A DNA stretch of 64,000 bases, from NCBI GenBank assembly GCA_036426205.1, contig CM071568.1, forward strand, positions 120,457,045 to 120,521,044, written 5' to 3'. The notes under the pieces are model-generated. The model made no database searches. It saw nothing but the letters and a program-made list of their open reading frames with translations, and was not told where the DNA came from. The stretch's first letter is position 1. Each line of letters opens with the position of its first letter. Shown in pieces: positions 22,380 to 34,019 of this stretch. This stretch comes from Ascaphus truei. Lineage: Eukaryota > Chordata > Amphibia > Anura > Ascaphidae. The position numbers and the translations under genes were made by a program.

Positions 22380-23400
22380 GCAACATTTTCATTCCTTTCT
22401 ATAATGATGACAGAAAAAGAGCAGGAATTATTTTAGCATTAGACAAGCTTATTTAATGTTAACAGAACACTTCAGTGTTTTTTAAACATATTATTCCCCT
22501 TGTCATCTTTATACTGGATGCCAGCATTTAATAGCACACCCAGACCAACCCTGCTGTGCTTCAGGCAACCACTTTAAGAGGAGCTTATTTGACAGTGGAC
22601 CTCAATCACGAAACAATTTAAAAATACATTCACTAAGAAATATTAGCATGTGTGAAACATATTAAGACATTCGTTAAGGCTGCATTATTATTAACATGTC
22701 TTCTGCAGAAATACATAAAAAAATACACGATAAAGGATTTGACTTGCAGGTGGTACTTAATGTGTTATTTAAACATGCAGTAATGTCTATATCTTGATTC
22801 ATGCTTCAGAAGCCAAACATTTTGGGACATTGAAATTAGTATCCTCTTCATTACACATTAATAAGAGTAACTAATTTCCCATAATTTTCCAATAATAACA
22901 ACTTGCATGCTTTAGTAGTTAGTAAGAAATGGACTCACTAGCCTGTATCGCATGCAATGCGTAGATAGGATAAGGTGAAGTTTTAAGATTACTAACACCT
23001 TGGTTCCCATAGGGGACATGAAGGCATGCACTACGGTTACTGAGAAATTTATAACCCAAGCCTTTCACCTGAGATAACTGAGAAATGTGCTAATTTAAAT
23101 ATGTCAACGGTATTTATATGATTTAAATTATATTTCACAGATATCTCGGGTGTGTTCACAGGTACTGTAACTTCTGTTAGTGTTGAGAAACATTAAGACT
23201 GCATTAGTACCGCAAATTACCATTGAAAACAATGGTAATGTGTGAGTTATCTCCTTGACTACAGCATTGTTTTTTCTGTTACTGTATCCCATACTAATGG
23301 GTAATAACATCTGCTAAATTTGTATCTCACCTCTCCTCTATAGCAAAAATCCAGTATCACCTGCGGCACGATTTCTGCACATGCTATTGTTGATGTTATA
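22380..23400. other. AT-rich intergenic stretch
   Basis: No gene, paired splice site, terminal repeat or tandem array was recognised. Confidence 0.5.
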
Positions 23401-23600
23401 TTTTATGACTTTATTTCATATAGCGCGTTTCTCCCAAAAGGACTCAAAGTGCTCCACAATTACAATATAGTGCGCTGTAAGCTGCATTGTACATAAGACA
23501 TATTATAGACAGTCCCTGCCCAGATGAGCTTACAATCTATGTTATTTTTTGGTGACTGGGGCACATGGTCATAAATTGTATCCAAGGTACAAGGAGCTGA
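23400..23600. repeat. SINE/LINE-tail-like remnant
   Basis: Contains CAGTCCCTGCCCAGATGAGC followed by TTACAATCTATG and GGTGACTGGGGCAC, the order seen in widespread old vertebrate retroposons. A related fragment is at 50150-50300. The exact family is not known to me. Confidence 0.4.
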
Positions 23601-24239
23601 CAGTCAGTGGGGTCTCTTCTAGTAGCTTCGATATTGTCACTGCCAAATCGTGCGGTTTGACATGTACATAAGTTGCACAATGAAATGTGTGGAAAAAAAC
23701 TCTATTCTCTATTGAAAATCGCATTTTCAACTGTGTCTTAAGGCTGCATCCACAGTCGAATGTGCTAGCTTCCATGCTCCTGGGCACAGCACACGCTTGC
23801 CTGCAGCAGGAGATATTTCCTGTCCTGCAAGCAGAGGCGACAAGGAGGCATCTTGGGGGGCACGGTTGTGATGTCACGTAGCTGGTTAGCCCTCATTGGG
23901 CGAACCGCTCATGTGACCTGGCCATCGTACGGGAAACACAAACTGGTCTGTAGCGCGAAGCGCCGGTCTCCCCATAGTGCATGTGCACATGCTAGCGCAT
24001 GCTCATATTACTGTCCTAGTTTTTGTTTTGGAGCGAACTACATAGCTCGCGCTGTATCCTGCACTATGGACGTAGCCTAAGAAAATGGCAAATCGCTTAA
24101 TTTAAGTTTGTTTACTTTAGAAATGGAATGTAACTCTCGTGAGACAACGCATCTTACACACTATATTAAGCAGCCATTTTAGATGGCATGTGTAAATGCT
24201 GCTGGGATTGAGGGAGAGAAAGACTGGGCATAGGTGATG

Positions 24240-25174
24240 TGTCAAGGGAGAACAGAACTTAATGCAGGGATGCACCAGACAGCACAAAGCAGTTCAATAA
24301 AGAAGTTTTATTCCAGCCAGAGCAAGCCAGCAAGCACAGCACAGCACAAAAAAAAAACACAATCAGAGCTATACTCACAAAAATGGGGCATATGTTGGGA
24401 TCCTAGCTGATTAGGTGCTTTGCACCACATCAAAGGCTTACCCAGGGCTTGCTTCCACTCTCTGATGGGGTAGGGAGCATCCAGACCTCTCTGGTGCAAT
24501 TTGCAAAAGAGAGCTTTCAAATCTGCTGCTGGAAAGTCCTGCTCTCCAGTTCTCCGACCACAAACAGTTTCGTGGCACAAAGCCGTTTCAAATCTCCTGC
24601 TTCCTATGGCTTTCTGATCCTCCTTCAGGTGTTTCCGGCACAGCCTCAGAGCACACCACTTAGTTCACCTCCACGACAGGATCCAAGTAAACTGTGGAGT
24701 GCTGATCAGGTTCCCCTTTTCTATCGTCCATGATGACACAGGAAAGCATGATAGAGGGGCTGGTGACTAATCATAGCATGGATGCTATTCACGGACCAAT
24801 CAGGAGCCCAAGGGCTTGCCTGCATTGGCCAATCAGCGCTGAGGGCATGTTTGCAAAGTTAAAGGACTTATGGAGGGAAGCTTAAATGGGCCAATGGGAG
24901 CAGCAGAATGACTCAGCAATGGCTTCCCTGGGGCAACTGGATATATCCCACTGGACTGGTGCAGCTCTGGCTGGAGAGGCAACCATTTGCTTCGCTTTGT
25001 GGGTGTATGGACCACAGGCCCGATCTATGACTCTAGACACCTTCTCTCCTTTGTCCCTGCAACTCTCCTCCCCCTCTAGACCTTGCAGCAGCCATTTTCT
25101 ATGGACATGCGAGCAGTACAAAGGGTTTCTCAGCCCTGCATGTCCAGAGATTTTGGCTCTGCTTAACTGTTACA
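24240..25174 (-). mobile_element. Putative LTR (minus strand)
   Basis: On the minus strand it begins TGTAACAGTTAAGC and ends CCTTGACA, with a promoter-like CATTTAAGC region, an AATAAA signal near the 3' part (about 24290-24300) and GC-moderate composition. TG..CA ends and internal order fit a gypsy-type LTR of about 935 bp. Flanking 5-bp duplications are not evident, so it may be diverged or part of a longer element. Confidence 0.5.
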
Positions 25175-25479
25175 CAAATCCTATTTTTGTACTTACAGTT
25201 ACATTACACACAAGAATAAAGAATACATTTTTACATAGGATGCCAGGGGCTACCGGGCATGTAAGAACAGGGTGGCTCAGGGGTCGGATGGCCAGATGAG
25301 TCCCAAGAATGGCACGGGCCAGGGATAGGGTCCTTTTGCCATCATAGTGTGCATTAGAAGTGATTTTTGAGTGAATTATCTTCTGTTCTTATATTTTAAT
25401 TTCATATTTTCTTGTCAGTGTGAAAGTTTTTTTGTAGTCTGTCATTTAATATTTTTTTTTATTTTCAATGTCTGTTTTG

Positions 25480-25740
25480 TGTGTGTTTGAGGGAGAGAGT
25501 TACATGGACGGTGGGAGACGATGTGGAAGTGGACATGGTCATGGGAGTGGATGTGGGAGTGGACAAAGTAGTGGACATGGGAGTGAGAGGAGTGGGAGGG
25601 ACCATGAGAAGAGTATAAGTAAGAGGAGTGTGAGTGAGGGGAGTGGAGGTGTGGGGTTTGGAGGTGTGGGGAGTGGAGGTGTGTGCATTACAGTGGTATG
25701 TGGAGCAGTGGAGTTGGGAGTGGAGGTGTGGGGGAGGTAA
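25480..25740. repeat. GGAGTG-rich minisatellite
   Basis: Irregular GGGAGTGGA/GGTGTGGGG units of 6-12 bp. The open frames on both strands are simple-sequence artefacts. Confidence 0.7.
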
Positions 25741-25870
25741 GGAAGCCTGCCGTTAGGGTATAAGTAGGGGAGTCCAGCAGGGGCTCCAGGGATCAGGGGC
25801 AGCAGAATAGGGCTCTGGGAGGAGTGGACAGTTAGAGAAGGAAACAGAGAAGCAGGCCTCTGAAGCCTCC

Positions 25871-26678
25871 GTGGTTGAGCCTCCGCCAGCTGATGCACCT
25901 CCTCCAGCACCCAGGCACCATGTGGAAGGGGTCCGCATGGTGTGGTTCTCTGCCGAGGAGAACCAGGTCCTGGTGGATGGGGTAGTGTGTCGGTATGATT
26001 GCCTGTTTAATCGCTTAGCATGTAAGAACACCGATAACATAAGTAAAGTGTCCCAGTTAAAAATGACATGTACTGTACAAAGAAATATAAGAATTAGCAT
26101 GTACCATACATTTTCACACTCCCATTTATATGTCAAATGAATACATGCTGTAACTCAGGGGTTCTCCAACTATTTAACACTGAGAAATGGAACATTTTTA
26201 GAAAGGCCCCTTTTTAACTATCCTAAATGAGGGTCTGTAACTCCCCCAACCTCTTGTTAGTGCATGTGCGACAGATACTCACACTATCTGTAACACACGT
26301 TACAATAGTTAACATATTACTACTTCTTAAACATTTAATTCCGTACATCTACAGCAACCTATAGTAACAGTGTCTCCACATTTGTTCGCTTATCTACAGC
26401 CAGGACTAAATGTTGTGAGAAGAGCCAGATGTAGAAGGAGATCTCCACCTCTGGGGGTTCCAAAAGGACTTCGGAAAACTGCAAAAAATACGGTTCTCAG
26501 ATCTGAAGAGGAAGGTCAACAGAAACAGGCTGACAGTCATCCCCATGCCTCCAAGACAGGAGGAGGTCCAGCATAACATCTGTGACTGACTCCAATGGAG
26601 GAGCAGCTGAGCTCCATCCTCATCCCAGAGGTAGTGTTTGGCTTGCTGGGTGACCATGACATTTTACACAGTGAATAA
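25871..26678 (+). pseudogene. Myb/SANT-like gene of Harbinger type, broken
   Basis: The first block (25871-26030) encodes WFSAEENQVLVDGVVCRYD, the start of the Myb/SANT-like domain found in Harbinger-associated and NAIF1-like DNA-binding proteins, preceded by a proline-rich tail. It runs into a possible donor (GCATGTAAGA, about 26020). After about 370 bp an acceptor (TATCTACAG, ending about 26399) leads to a block with CRRRSPPLG, KTGGGPA, then LTPMEEQLSSILIPEVVFGL and a stop near 26678. These C-terminal motifs are typical of the family. Two in-frame stops fall between GGGPA and LTPMEE. The middle of the domain is missing or degraded. No partner transposase was seen. Confidence 0.65.
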
Positions 26679-26699
26679 GAGTTTGAACAAGGTTAGTAC

Positions 26700-27342
26700 T
26701 ATTACATGTAACAGTATTGTTGCATCACCTACATACTCATGACTTCATAACACATTCAAATGTGTACAGTATGTAACGATTTAGGCAGTAGTGAAACTAC
26801 AATAGCCAAAAACATAGCAAATTATGCACACATTAATACATACCTGCTATTACATAGGATATAGTAGTAGAACAGGTGCAATAAGGTCATGTCAGGAATA
26901 TGATGCGTCACAAAATTGCTAGATAAGGTTGCAAACAGTGCTGCTCAGTTATGAAAAATAGAGTTAAATATATAGTTATTCCTTACTGACACAATTATCC
27001 TTAATTGTCAGTGTGGTGTTCATGGGAACACAAAACATTTTTTGGATTCAGAAACTTCAAACACACCTTTCTAAAATATTCACTACAGGGTGTGCTATGG
27101 TTTTAAAATCACCATCTCACCTGAAGGAATCATAGCCTGACAGATGCAGCGGCCGTTATCCAATCATTTCATGTGTTGTATTCCTTTGCACACCGCGTGT
27201 TGCTTTTGAGATTTCTTGAAATTTTCCCTCGTTCAGATGCACGTTTACTAGTGTTTTGATCGAGGACAGAAAATTGCATTTTAGCATTGTCTGCAATACC
27301 GTCGAAACTCAAGTGGGTGATCGCGATCGTGGCTGTTGTCTT
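26700..27342. other. Intergenic stretch upstream of the L1
   Basis: No recognised feature; mostly AT-rich sequence. Confidence 0.5.
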
Positions 27343-27502
27343 AAAAAATCTAATTGCGGGGGGCGTGTCCAGGACGCCAGAAAAGATGGACGTGTGAGAG
27401 CTGAGCTCCGCCGACCCTCGCGTATATACCACCACACAAACGCCCTTCACCCCAACCCCCGACCCCAAAAAACATCACTCCTAAAAAGATAAAAGCCCCG
27501 CA

Positions 27503-28330
27503 ATGGCCTCTAAACAAAAAGCGCCGCCCGGCCAGGGAGCCAAAAACTTATTTTTGCCGACACAACGGAGCTCGGATCTCACCCCGAGAATCCAAGATGG
27601 CGCCGGATCAGCGAACACACGAGGCCCCAGGCAGCAGGCCGCAATAAGAGACCAAGGGGAGCACGCACAAAGCCCGGAGGCAACACTCACCAGAGAATTC
27701 ATGCAAGAATTGATGACGGGCATGCTAGATAAACTGCACATTTCCATACAAAAGGACCTGAAGGCCGCCTTGACAGAATTGCGGCAAGATATTACAGGCC
27801 TCACTGAACGGACAACAGTGTTAGAAACAAAAATGGAAGAGTCACTCCAGGCACAAACAGCCGCAGATGATGAAATCTTCCGGCTTGGAATGGAAATTAG
27901 CTGTTTAAAAGACAACCTCGAGGATCAGGAGAACCGCGAGAGAAGGCAGAACCTGCAGATCCGCGGAATACCAGAGGCGATCCAATCAGAACAACTACAG
28001 CCGTATCTCATAGGACTCTTCTCCTCGCTGTGTGGGGACCTTGATAAAAAGGACTTTGAAATGGACAGAGCCCATCGTGCCCTTGGGCCGAGATCGGATG
28101 ACCCAAACAATACCAGGGACATTTTAGTCCGGTTACATCATTATACCACCAAAGAGAAGCTAATGGCAGCCTGCAGGAAAAAGGATCCACTCACATACCA
28201 GGATGACCACCTGCAAATCTATAACGATTTAGCAAGACAGACGATCAACAAACGGATGGAATTAAAACCACTGACCGTACTCCTCAGAGATAACGGGATT
28301 AAGTACAAGTGGGGATTCCCATTTAAATAA
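27503..28330 (+). CDS. L1 ORF1 protein (RNA-binding, coiled coil)
   Basis: 275 codons, intact. L1 ORF1 proteins trimerise through a coiled coil and bind element RNA. Here a basic, disordered N-terminus (residues 1-65) is followed by a heptad-rich coiled coil (about 70-155, e.g. LTERTTVLETKMEES and DDEIFRLGMEISCLKDNLED). An RRM-like block follows with RRQNLQIRGIPE (about 150), the sequence AHRALGPR (about 190), and a C-terminal domain (DILVRLHHYTTKEKLM, about 205-230). The ATG at 27503 is preceded by a C-rich 5' UTR of 145 bp and is the first in frame. The order and length agree with the transposase-22-type ORF1. Confidence 0.85.
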   Translation: MASKQKAPPGQGAKNLFLPTQRSSDLTPRIQDGAGSANTRGPRQQAAIRDQGEHAQSPEATLTREFMQELMTGMLDKLHISIQKDLKAALTELRQDITGLTERTTVLETKMEESLQAQTAADDEIFRLGMEISCLKDNLEDQENRERRQNLQIRGIPEAIQSEQLQPYLIGLFSSLCGDLDKKDFEMDRAHRALGPRSDDPNNTRDILVRLHHYTTKEKLMAACRKKDPLTYQDDHLQIYNDLARQTINKRMELKPLTVLLRDNGIKYKWGFPFK

Positions 28331-31300
28331 TAGTCGTCAGAAATGGGAAGACACATGTCGTCAGACACCCCGCAGAGATGTCCAGACTGGCGAAAGCAGT
28401 GGGCCTGTCCCCCCCTCCATCGTGGAATTCCGACCCACCTAACTCTCAAGGACCGGAGAGTGAGGGTCCCTTGGTGAGGGTCCCTTGGTGAGGGTCTCAG
28501 AATGCCTCGCAGGACAAAAACAAAGGAAATAAAAACGCGAACTTTTTGTCCCCAGTTCTAGTGTCAAAGTGTCACACAAACACCACAAGAAGATCCAGCA
28601 AGATGCCAATCTACAAGACATAACGACTCCTATGCCGCCTGGTGTAACGAGGATAACATGGAACACGACAGAGGGAGAAAACACACCTACCTGCTGCAGC
28701 AGACATCAGAAGCCGCCTGCCATACTGGAATGCCCATCACAAGGCACGGACCATCCGCCCCAGAGGAGCAAGCCGACAAGACCGACGCCAAGCTTCCATT
28801 CAGATCCACAGAAGAGCGGCCTCTTTTTTGGGAGGGGGGTTCACTGTCGAGGGAGGGGGGAGGTGTGAGAGACTCACATAAGGAGCGGCGAGCGATGGGG
28901 GACCCCATAGCCCCCTCTGCCCATACCGCCCCCCCCCCTCATCACCCCACGAGTAGCTGTAGCAGACGACGCGAGATAAATAGTCCTGTGTAAGGCTGTC
29001 ACACCTGCCCACACCAGGTATGAGATCGGGACCTCTGAAAATGTAAGTACGTTACCTATATAAACGTGGCATCTGCGGTCCTTGGAACAGTCCCCTATAC
29101 ACAAACAGTCTCTGAGTCCTCAGAGCCCCTAAAAACAACAAACGCTAATAAACTGTGTGCACGAACTGAGGGGAAAAAAAAAAAAAGGGAATGAAAGTGA
29201 CACTAGCTATCCCCATCCCTAAAAGTTTAAAGTTGTTAGGAGTTTATAAGAATGCATCCCCTTCCCTATCCCTACCCTTCCCCCCCTGGCCCCATCCTTC
29301 CCATCTAGCCCCCTACATTTCCCTTCCCCCCCCTCCACCTACAACCCCCACCCCCCCTTTTTCTGCCCCCTTACTCCCTCGTCCCCTCCCTATCCCCCTC
29401 TTACTAACCTGCACGGAAACGCTGCAAGAATCACCGAACCCAGGGCTTGCCCTCAATACCAACCAGTAAACTAAAGACGGAGATGAAATCAATGATTTAA
29501 AGCAGGAATTACACGTGACAGACACACCCACTACGGGTCACGTAATACCTGATAAAAAACGTGTTAATGTGTGTATAATGTGTATTAGAATCCATGTAAT
29601 GTCTACACAAACGAACTCACCGTCAGGCACCTGCCCAAACGGGAGATCCCGCACCCCCCTCCTCTCCCCCCCCTCCTCCCTCCCTAAGCTCCCCCCCTCA
29701 CCTCCGCTTCCCCCCCACATCCCCCATCCCACCCAGCGGAGTCATACCCCCCCCTCTGCCTCCCCCCCACATGTCCCCAACAACCACCCCTACCCCTTTT
29801 CCCTCCCCTGCCCCCTACATACTCCCCCCTCTCCAACCTGCTCGACTTCGCTCCCAGGTTCTCCACCGCATTAACTGGTCACCCGCAAACAGAAATAAAG
29901 TACATAGCCTAATGTATGGACTGTATGTGACCAAGACACCCACCATGAAATGTGTAGAGTCAAATGAATATCGCAATGCCAAATGTATAACATGTATGGG
30001 AACCAATGTACCCACAAAGATGTAACGAACACGTGCACTAATTGAAGCCCACCCAGATGGGAGACTCCCCCCCCCATCTTCTCCCCGTCTCCCCCCTCCA
30101 CCCGACGGAGACATTCCCCCTCCCCCTCCCCCACAATCCCCTCCTCACCAAACAACACAGCAGCGTAGCTTGTAACAAATGTAATAATGAAAAAATGATA
30201 CGCACCGGTCTCCATACACCCACAAGAGGTGTGGCAAATGTAAACACCGGACGATACCTGACCAATCAAGGGTTCTGGCCACATCGATGTATGTATAATG
30301 TGTGTTAGACCCTATGCATAAGCAATGTTGACATAAACGAACGCACCACCTGACACCAGCCCAAACGGGAGACCCCCCCTTCCCTCCTACCTACTCCCCT
30401 CTCCCCAACCTACACTGCAATGATCCCAGCTGCTCCGCCACACTTCCAGGTAAACCGAGAAAATAAATAAAATACATAGCCAAATGTAGGGATTGTATGT
30501 GAACAAGACACCCACCATGAAAAGTGTAAGGTCGATTGAAAATCACTACGCCAAATGTATAACATGTATGGGAACCTTTATACCTATAATGATGTAACAA
30601 GCACATGCACTATCCGAAACCTACCCAGACGGGAGACCCCCCCCTCCCCTCTCCTCCCCACTTCCCCCCTCCACCCTGCGGAGACTTTCCCCTCCCTCCC
30701 CCTCCCCCCCCCAATCCCCAACTCACCAGTCCACACGGCAATGATCTCAGGGACACAGTGCCCGTAGTCACACCACCAAACTGATGAACAAAATGTGATG
30801 TAATACCGTATAATAAATGTAATAATGAATGTATAATATGCTCCGAACTCCATATACCCACAAAAGGTGTAGCTAATGTGAACATTGGTCGATACCCGAT
30901 CAACCAAGGATACCGACCTCCCTCCCCCCCCCTCCTCGCCCCCAACTCCCTACCCAATCTACCATCTCCCTAGCCCCCCCCTCTCTGAGATACCCTCCTT
31001 CCTCCTCTCCACTCCCCCCCTCCCACACGGAACCCCCCCTCACCGCCACCCCCCCCGCCTCTTACAGCAAGATGATACCCAACAATAGAAGGAAATAATC
31101 CAACCAAAAAAGGGATAAATCCCACAACTAACACAATATGTACATCCCCACCCATCCCCCGTTGGACAATGCTCCAAGTAAGAAACCAATCTTGCTAAGA
31201 AATCCCCCCTCCTCCCCCTTCCCCGTCACCCCCCCCCCTCCCCCTCTTCCCAATCTCCTTCCCCCCCCCCTCCTCCATACCCCCCCCTGCTCCCCTCAAT

Positions 31301-31749
31301 TCCCCCCCCATCCCCCCCCCAACACGTACTTCCACAACAAAGGGTCGGGAGGCCGAAGGGCACCACACGCAACAGAGGGCCAGGACCTCCCTGTTGCACT
31401 TCGGCCTCGGGCCCCGGACCCACCCCAAAACGGGCAAATTTGCCCGAATGCCGGTCACCACAAGACCCGGCAATACCACTTTAGGACCTGCACAAGGCCT
31501 AATCCTACTACTTCTCCATCTGCTGACCCTGTCCCAGCAGATCTACTCCCCCCCTCCCCCCTCCCCTGCCCCCCCCTCTCCTTGGCAGTTCAAATGTAAG
31601 CCACAAAAGGCTAACAAAGAAGTAACACCTTCCATCCAACGAGTACACAGACTAAAGCATGTCATACCCCCAAGAAATAGAAGCAAGGTCTCCTCTAGTG
31701 GGAAAGGCGAGACCCCGAGTCCCCGAACCGCACAAATAAAAAAATTAAC
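28331..31749 (+). repeat. Unusually long C-rich inter-ORF region of the L1
   Basis: About 3.4 kb separates ORF1 and ORF2. It is strongly C-rich on the plus strand, with many runs of six or more C, and contains duplicated units. The block with CACCCACCATGAAA and ATGTATAACATGTATGGGAA occurs at about 29935 and 30505; another with AATGTAATAATGA..ACCCACAA.AGGTGT at about 30175 and 30800. GGGAGA followed by C-runs recurs near 29641, 30058, 30368 and 30629. The open frames on both strands here are proline- or glycine-rich artefacts. Repeat unit length is roughly 570-625 bp. Confidence 0.7.
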
Positions 31750-32379
31750 ATGACAACTACAGCCCCTATTAAAGTGCGTTCGTTAAACGTCAAAGGGCTA
31801 CAAAACAACAGAAAGCGGAGATTAGCCCTCCAGGACATGAAAAAATCAGGGGGGGACATTATATTCTTACAGGAGCCACACTTCACATCCCAAGACCCTC
31901 CAAATTTATTCAAAAAAATGTTCCCAACAAGCTTTTTTGCTTCATTTAGTAGTAAGAAAAGGGGTGTGGCTATCCTGATCAGACAAGGCACACCATTCAA
32001 TCATGTCAAAACAACAGTGGACCCAGAGGGTAGATTCCTCGTGGTATATGGCTCCCTAGCGGGCTCGACAATTGCCCTGATCAATGTATACGTCCCAAAT
32101 GAAAACCAAACAGAATTTCTCCAATCTGTTCTTGAGGGCGTAGACCCGAGATATCTATCATCGATGATAGTAGGGGGAGACCTAAATATGGTCCTAAACC
32201 CTACCGAGGATAGATCAACCACAATGGGTCCCCCCCGTACAACCTGCTCCCAAATCAAGGGGAAAAGGTTTAGGGGAATTCTAAACGAGTTCTCACTAGT
32301 GGACGTTTGGAGATCCCAACATCAAGGCCAGAGAGACTATACCTTTTACTCAGCACCTCACAGACTTACTCTCGAATAG
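31750..32379 (+). pseudogene. L1 ORF2 endonuclease domain
   Basis: 209 open codons starting at an ATG 3.4 kb after ORF1. It contains RSLNVKGLQNNRKR (N-terminal Asn of the APE-like fold), IIFLQEPHF (catalytic Glu), a central NVYVPNE block and GGDLNMVLNPTEDRS (catalytic Asp/Asn). The SDH motif (WSDHAPITLTL, near 32447) lies in the next frame, so one indel near 32340-32379 splits the domain. The enzyme nicks target DNA to prime reverse transcription. Confidence 0.85.
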
Positions 32380-34019
32380 ACTATTTCTTGACCACAAAAA
32401 ACGTGATGGCGGCAGCCATTGAATCAGACATTGGCTCAATCACCTGGTCCGATCACGCCCCAATCACCTTGACACTATCAATTCCCTTTGAAAAAACAAC
32501 AAACTACTCCTGGAGACTGAATGACTCACTATTAAACTACCCGGAGATAGAAAGAGAAATTAGAACCTCACTTAAGGACTATTTCTTTTTCAACACAGGA
32601 ACAGTCTCCTCTCCAGCAATCCTATGGGAAGCCCATAAGGCAAACATCAGAGGGAAATTTATTTCCATCGCCTCCCATAGGAAAAAAAGCCCGCCTAACA
32701 CAAATCAAAGAACTTACGAATAGCATTAAAACAATAGAACAAGCCCATAAGGCTAACCCTACAAAAAATATATATAAAACGCTGGTAAAAGCTAGAACAA
32801 AACTTAGGCAGATTCAGCTGGAGGATGTTGAAAAGGCCCTCAAATGGACAAATCAACTCTATTACGACAAGGGAAAAAAGGCTGACAGACTCTTTGCAAG
32901 TAAACTAAGAGGGGTGCAAAAAAGATCCCAAATTACAGCTATCAAAAGTAAGTCTGGTGAGATACAATATAGTGATAACAAAATAGCAGAGGAGTTTACA
33001 AAATATTATACCGAGCTATATAACTTAAGATCTAAAAACGACCGCCCCGCACCAATAGCCGTAGAGGCCATAACACAATACTTGAACAAATGCCAGCTCC
33101 CCACGTTAACGGAGGAGGAAAACACAGTCCTCAATGCTGAGATTACAAAAGAGGAACTGGAAGAGGCGGTCAAATCATTAAAGATCACTAAGTCTCCTGG
33201 CCCTGACGGTTTCACCAATGTCTACTACAAGAGATTCTTGCCCACACTATCTAAGCATCTTCTAAAAACATTCAACTACTTCATGGAAGGGAACCATATT
33301 CCCACGTCAATGTCTCTAGCCAATCTGGCCATTCTACATAAGGAAGGCAGAGACCCGATGCAGTGTGGAAGCTATCGTCCAATCTCCCTCCTCAACAGTG
33401 ATCTCAAACTATATAGTAAAATATTAGCAAACAGACTAAATCCCATCTTACCGAGACTAATTAATATCGATCAAGTTGGATTTGTCGCGGGCAGACAAGC
33501 CTCGGATAACACTCGGAAGATAATCAACATCATTGAACATGTACACCTCACAGGGACCAAAGCACTTCTGTTAAGCCTAGACGCAGAGAAGGCGTTCGAT
33601 AGAATAAACTGGCAATTCCTGGACCAAACTATGCGCAAATTCGGCTTTAAAGATGCATACCTAGAGGGGGTCCGTAGATTATACCAAAACCCATCAGCAA
33701 CGGTAAAACTACCAGGGGGCAATAACCAGAGGTTCGAGATAACAAATGGAACTTGACAGGGATGCCCCTTATCTCCTCTCCTCTTTGCATTAACCATAGA
33801 ACCGCTGGCATCAGCAATACGACTCAATAGAGACATCCAAGGAATAGAAATTGGACACAGGCAGCACAAAATATCCCTATTCGCTGATGATGTCATCTTA
33901 ACCCTTTCCAAACCTCAAATCTCCCTGCCCAACCTCCAAAAAGAACTCCGGGACTTTGGAAAAATCTTGGGATATAAGATTAATAATGATAAATCGGAGG
34001 CCCTGAACCTAAGCCAGAG
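32380..34019 (+). pseudogene. L1 ORF2 reverse transcriptase, broken by frameshift and stop
   Basis: After the endonuclease end and a linker (32380-32720), a frame change near 32700 leads to the RT: SPGPDGFTNVYYKRFL, NLAILHKEGRD, SYRPISLLNSDLKLYSKILA, QVGFVAGRQASDNTRK and LLSLDAEKAFDRINW (first catalytic Asp). The codon at 33754-33756 is TGA just before QGCPLSP, where family members have an amino acid. The catalytic FADD lies in SLFADDVIL at about 33880-33906, in the same frame. The frame ends at 34019. All polymerase motifs remain visible. Confidence 0.9.

Noticed and set aside
23441..23460. GCGCGTTTCTCCC as a reverse GAAACGCG motif
   Set aside because: Part of a retroposon-like remnant; no stem pairing.
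26155..26215. CAGGGGTTCTCCAACT as a hAT end
   Set aside because: No inverted partner at a plausible distance; too short to call.
27300..27320. CGAAAC near the L1 start as a possible hammerhead
   Set aside because: No CTGANGA box and no pairing arms.
28569..31753. Many open frames on both strands between L1 ORF1 and ORF2
   Set aside because: Proline- or glycine-rich products of C-runs, without conserved motifs.
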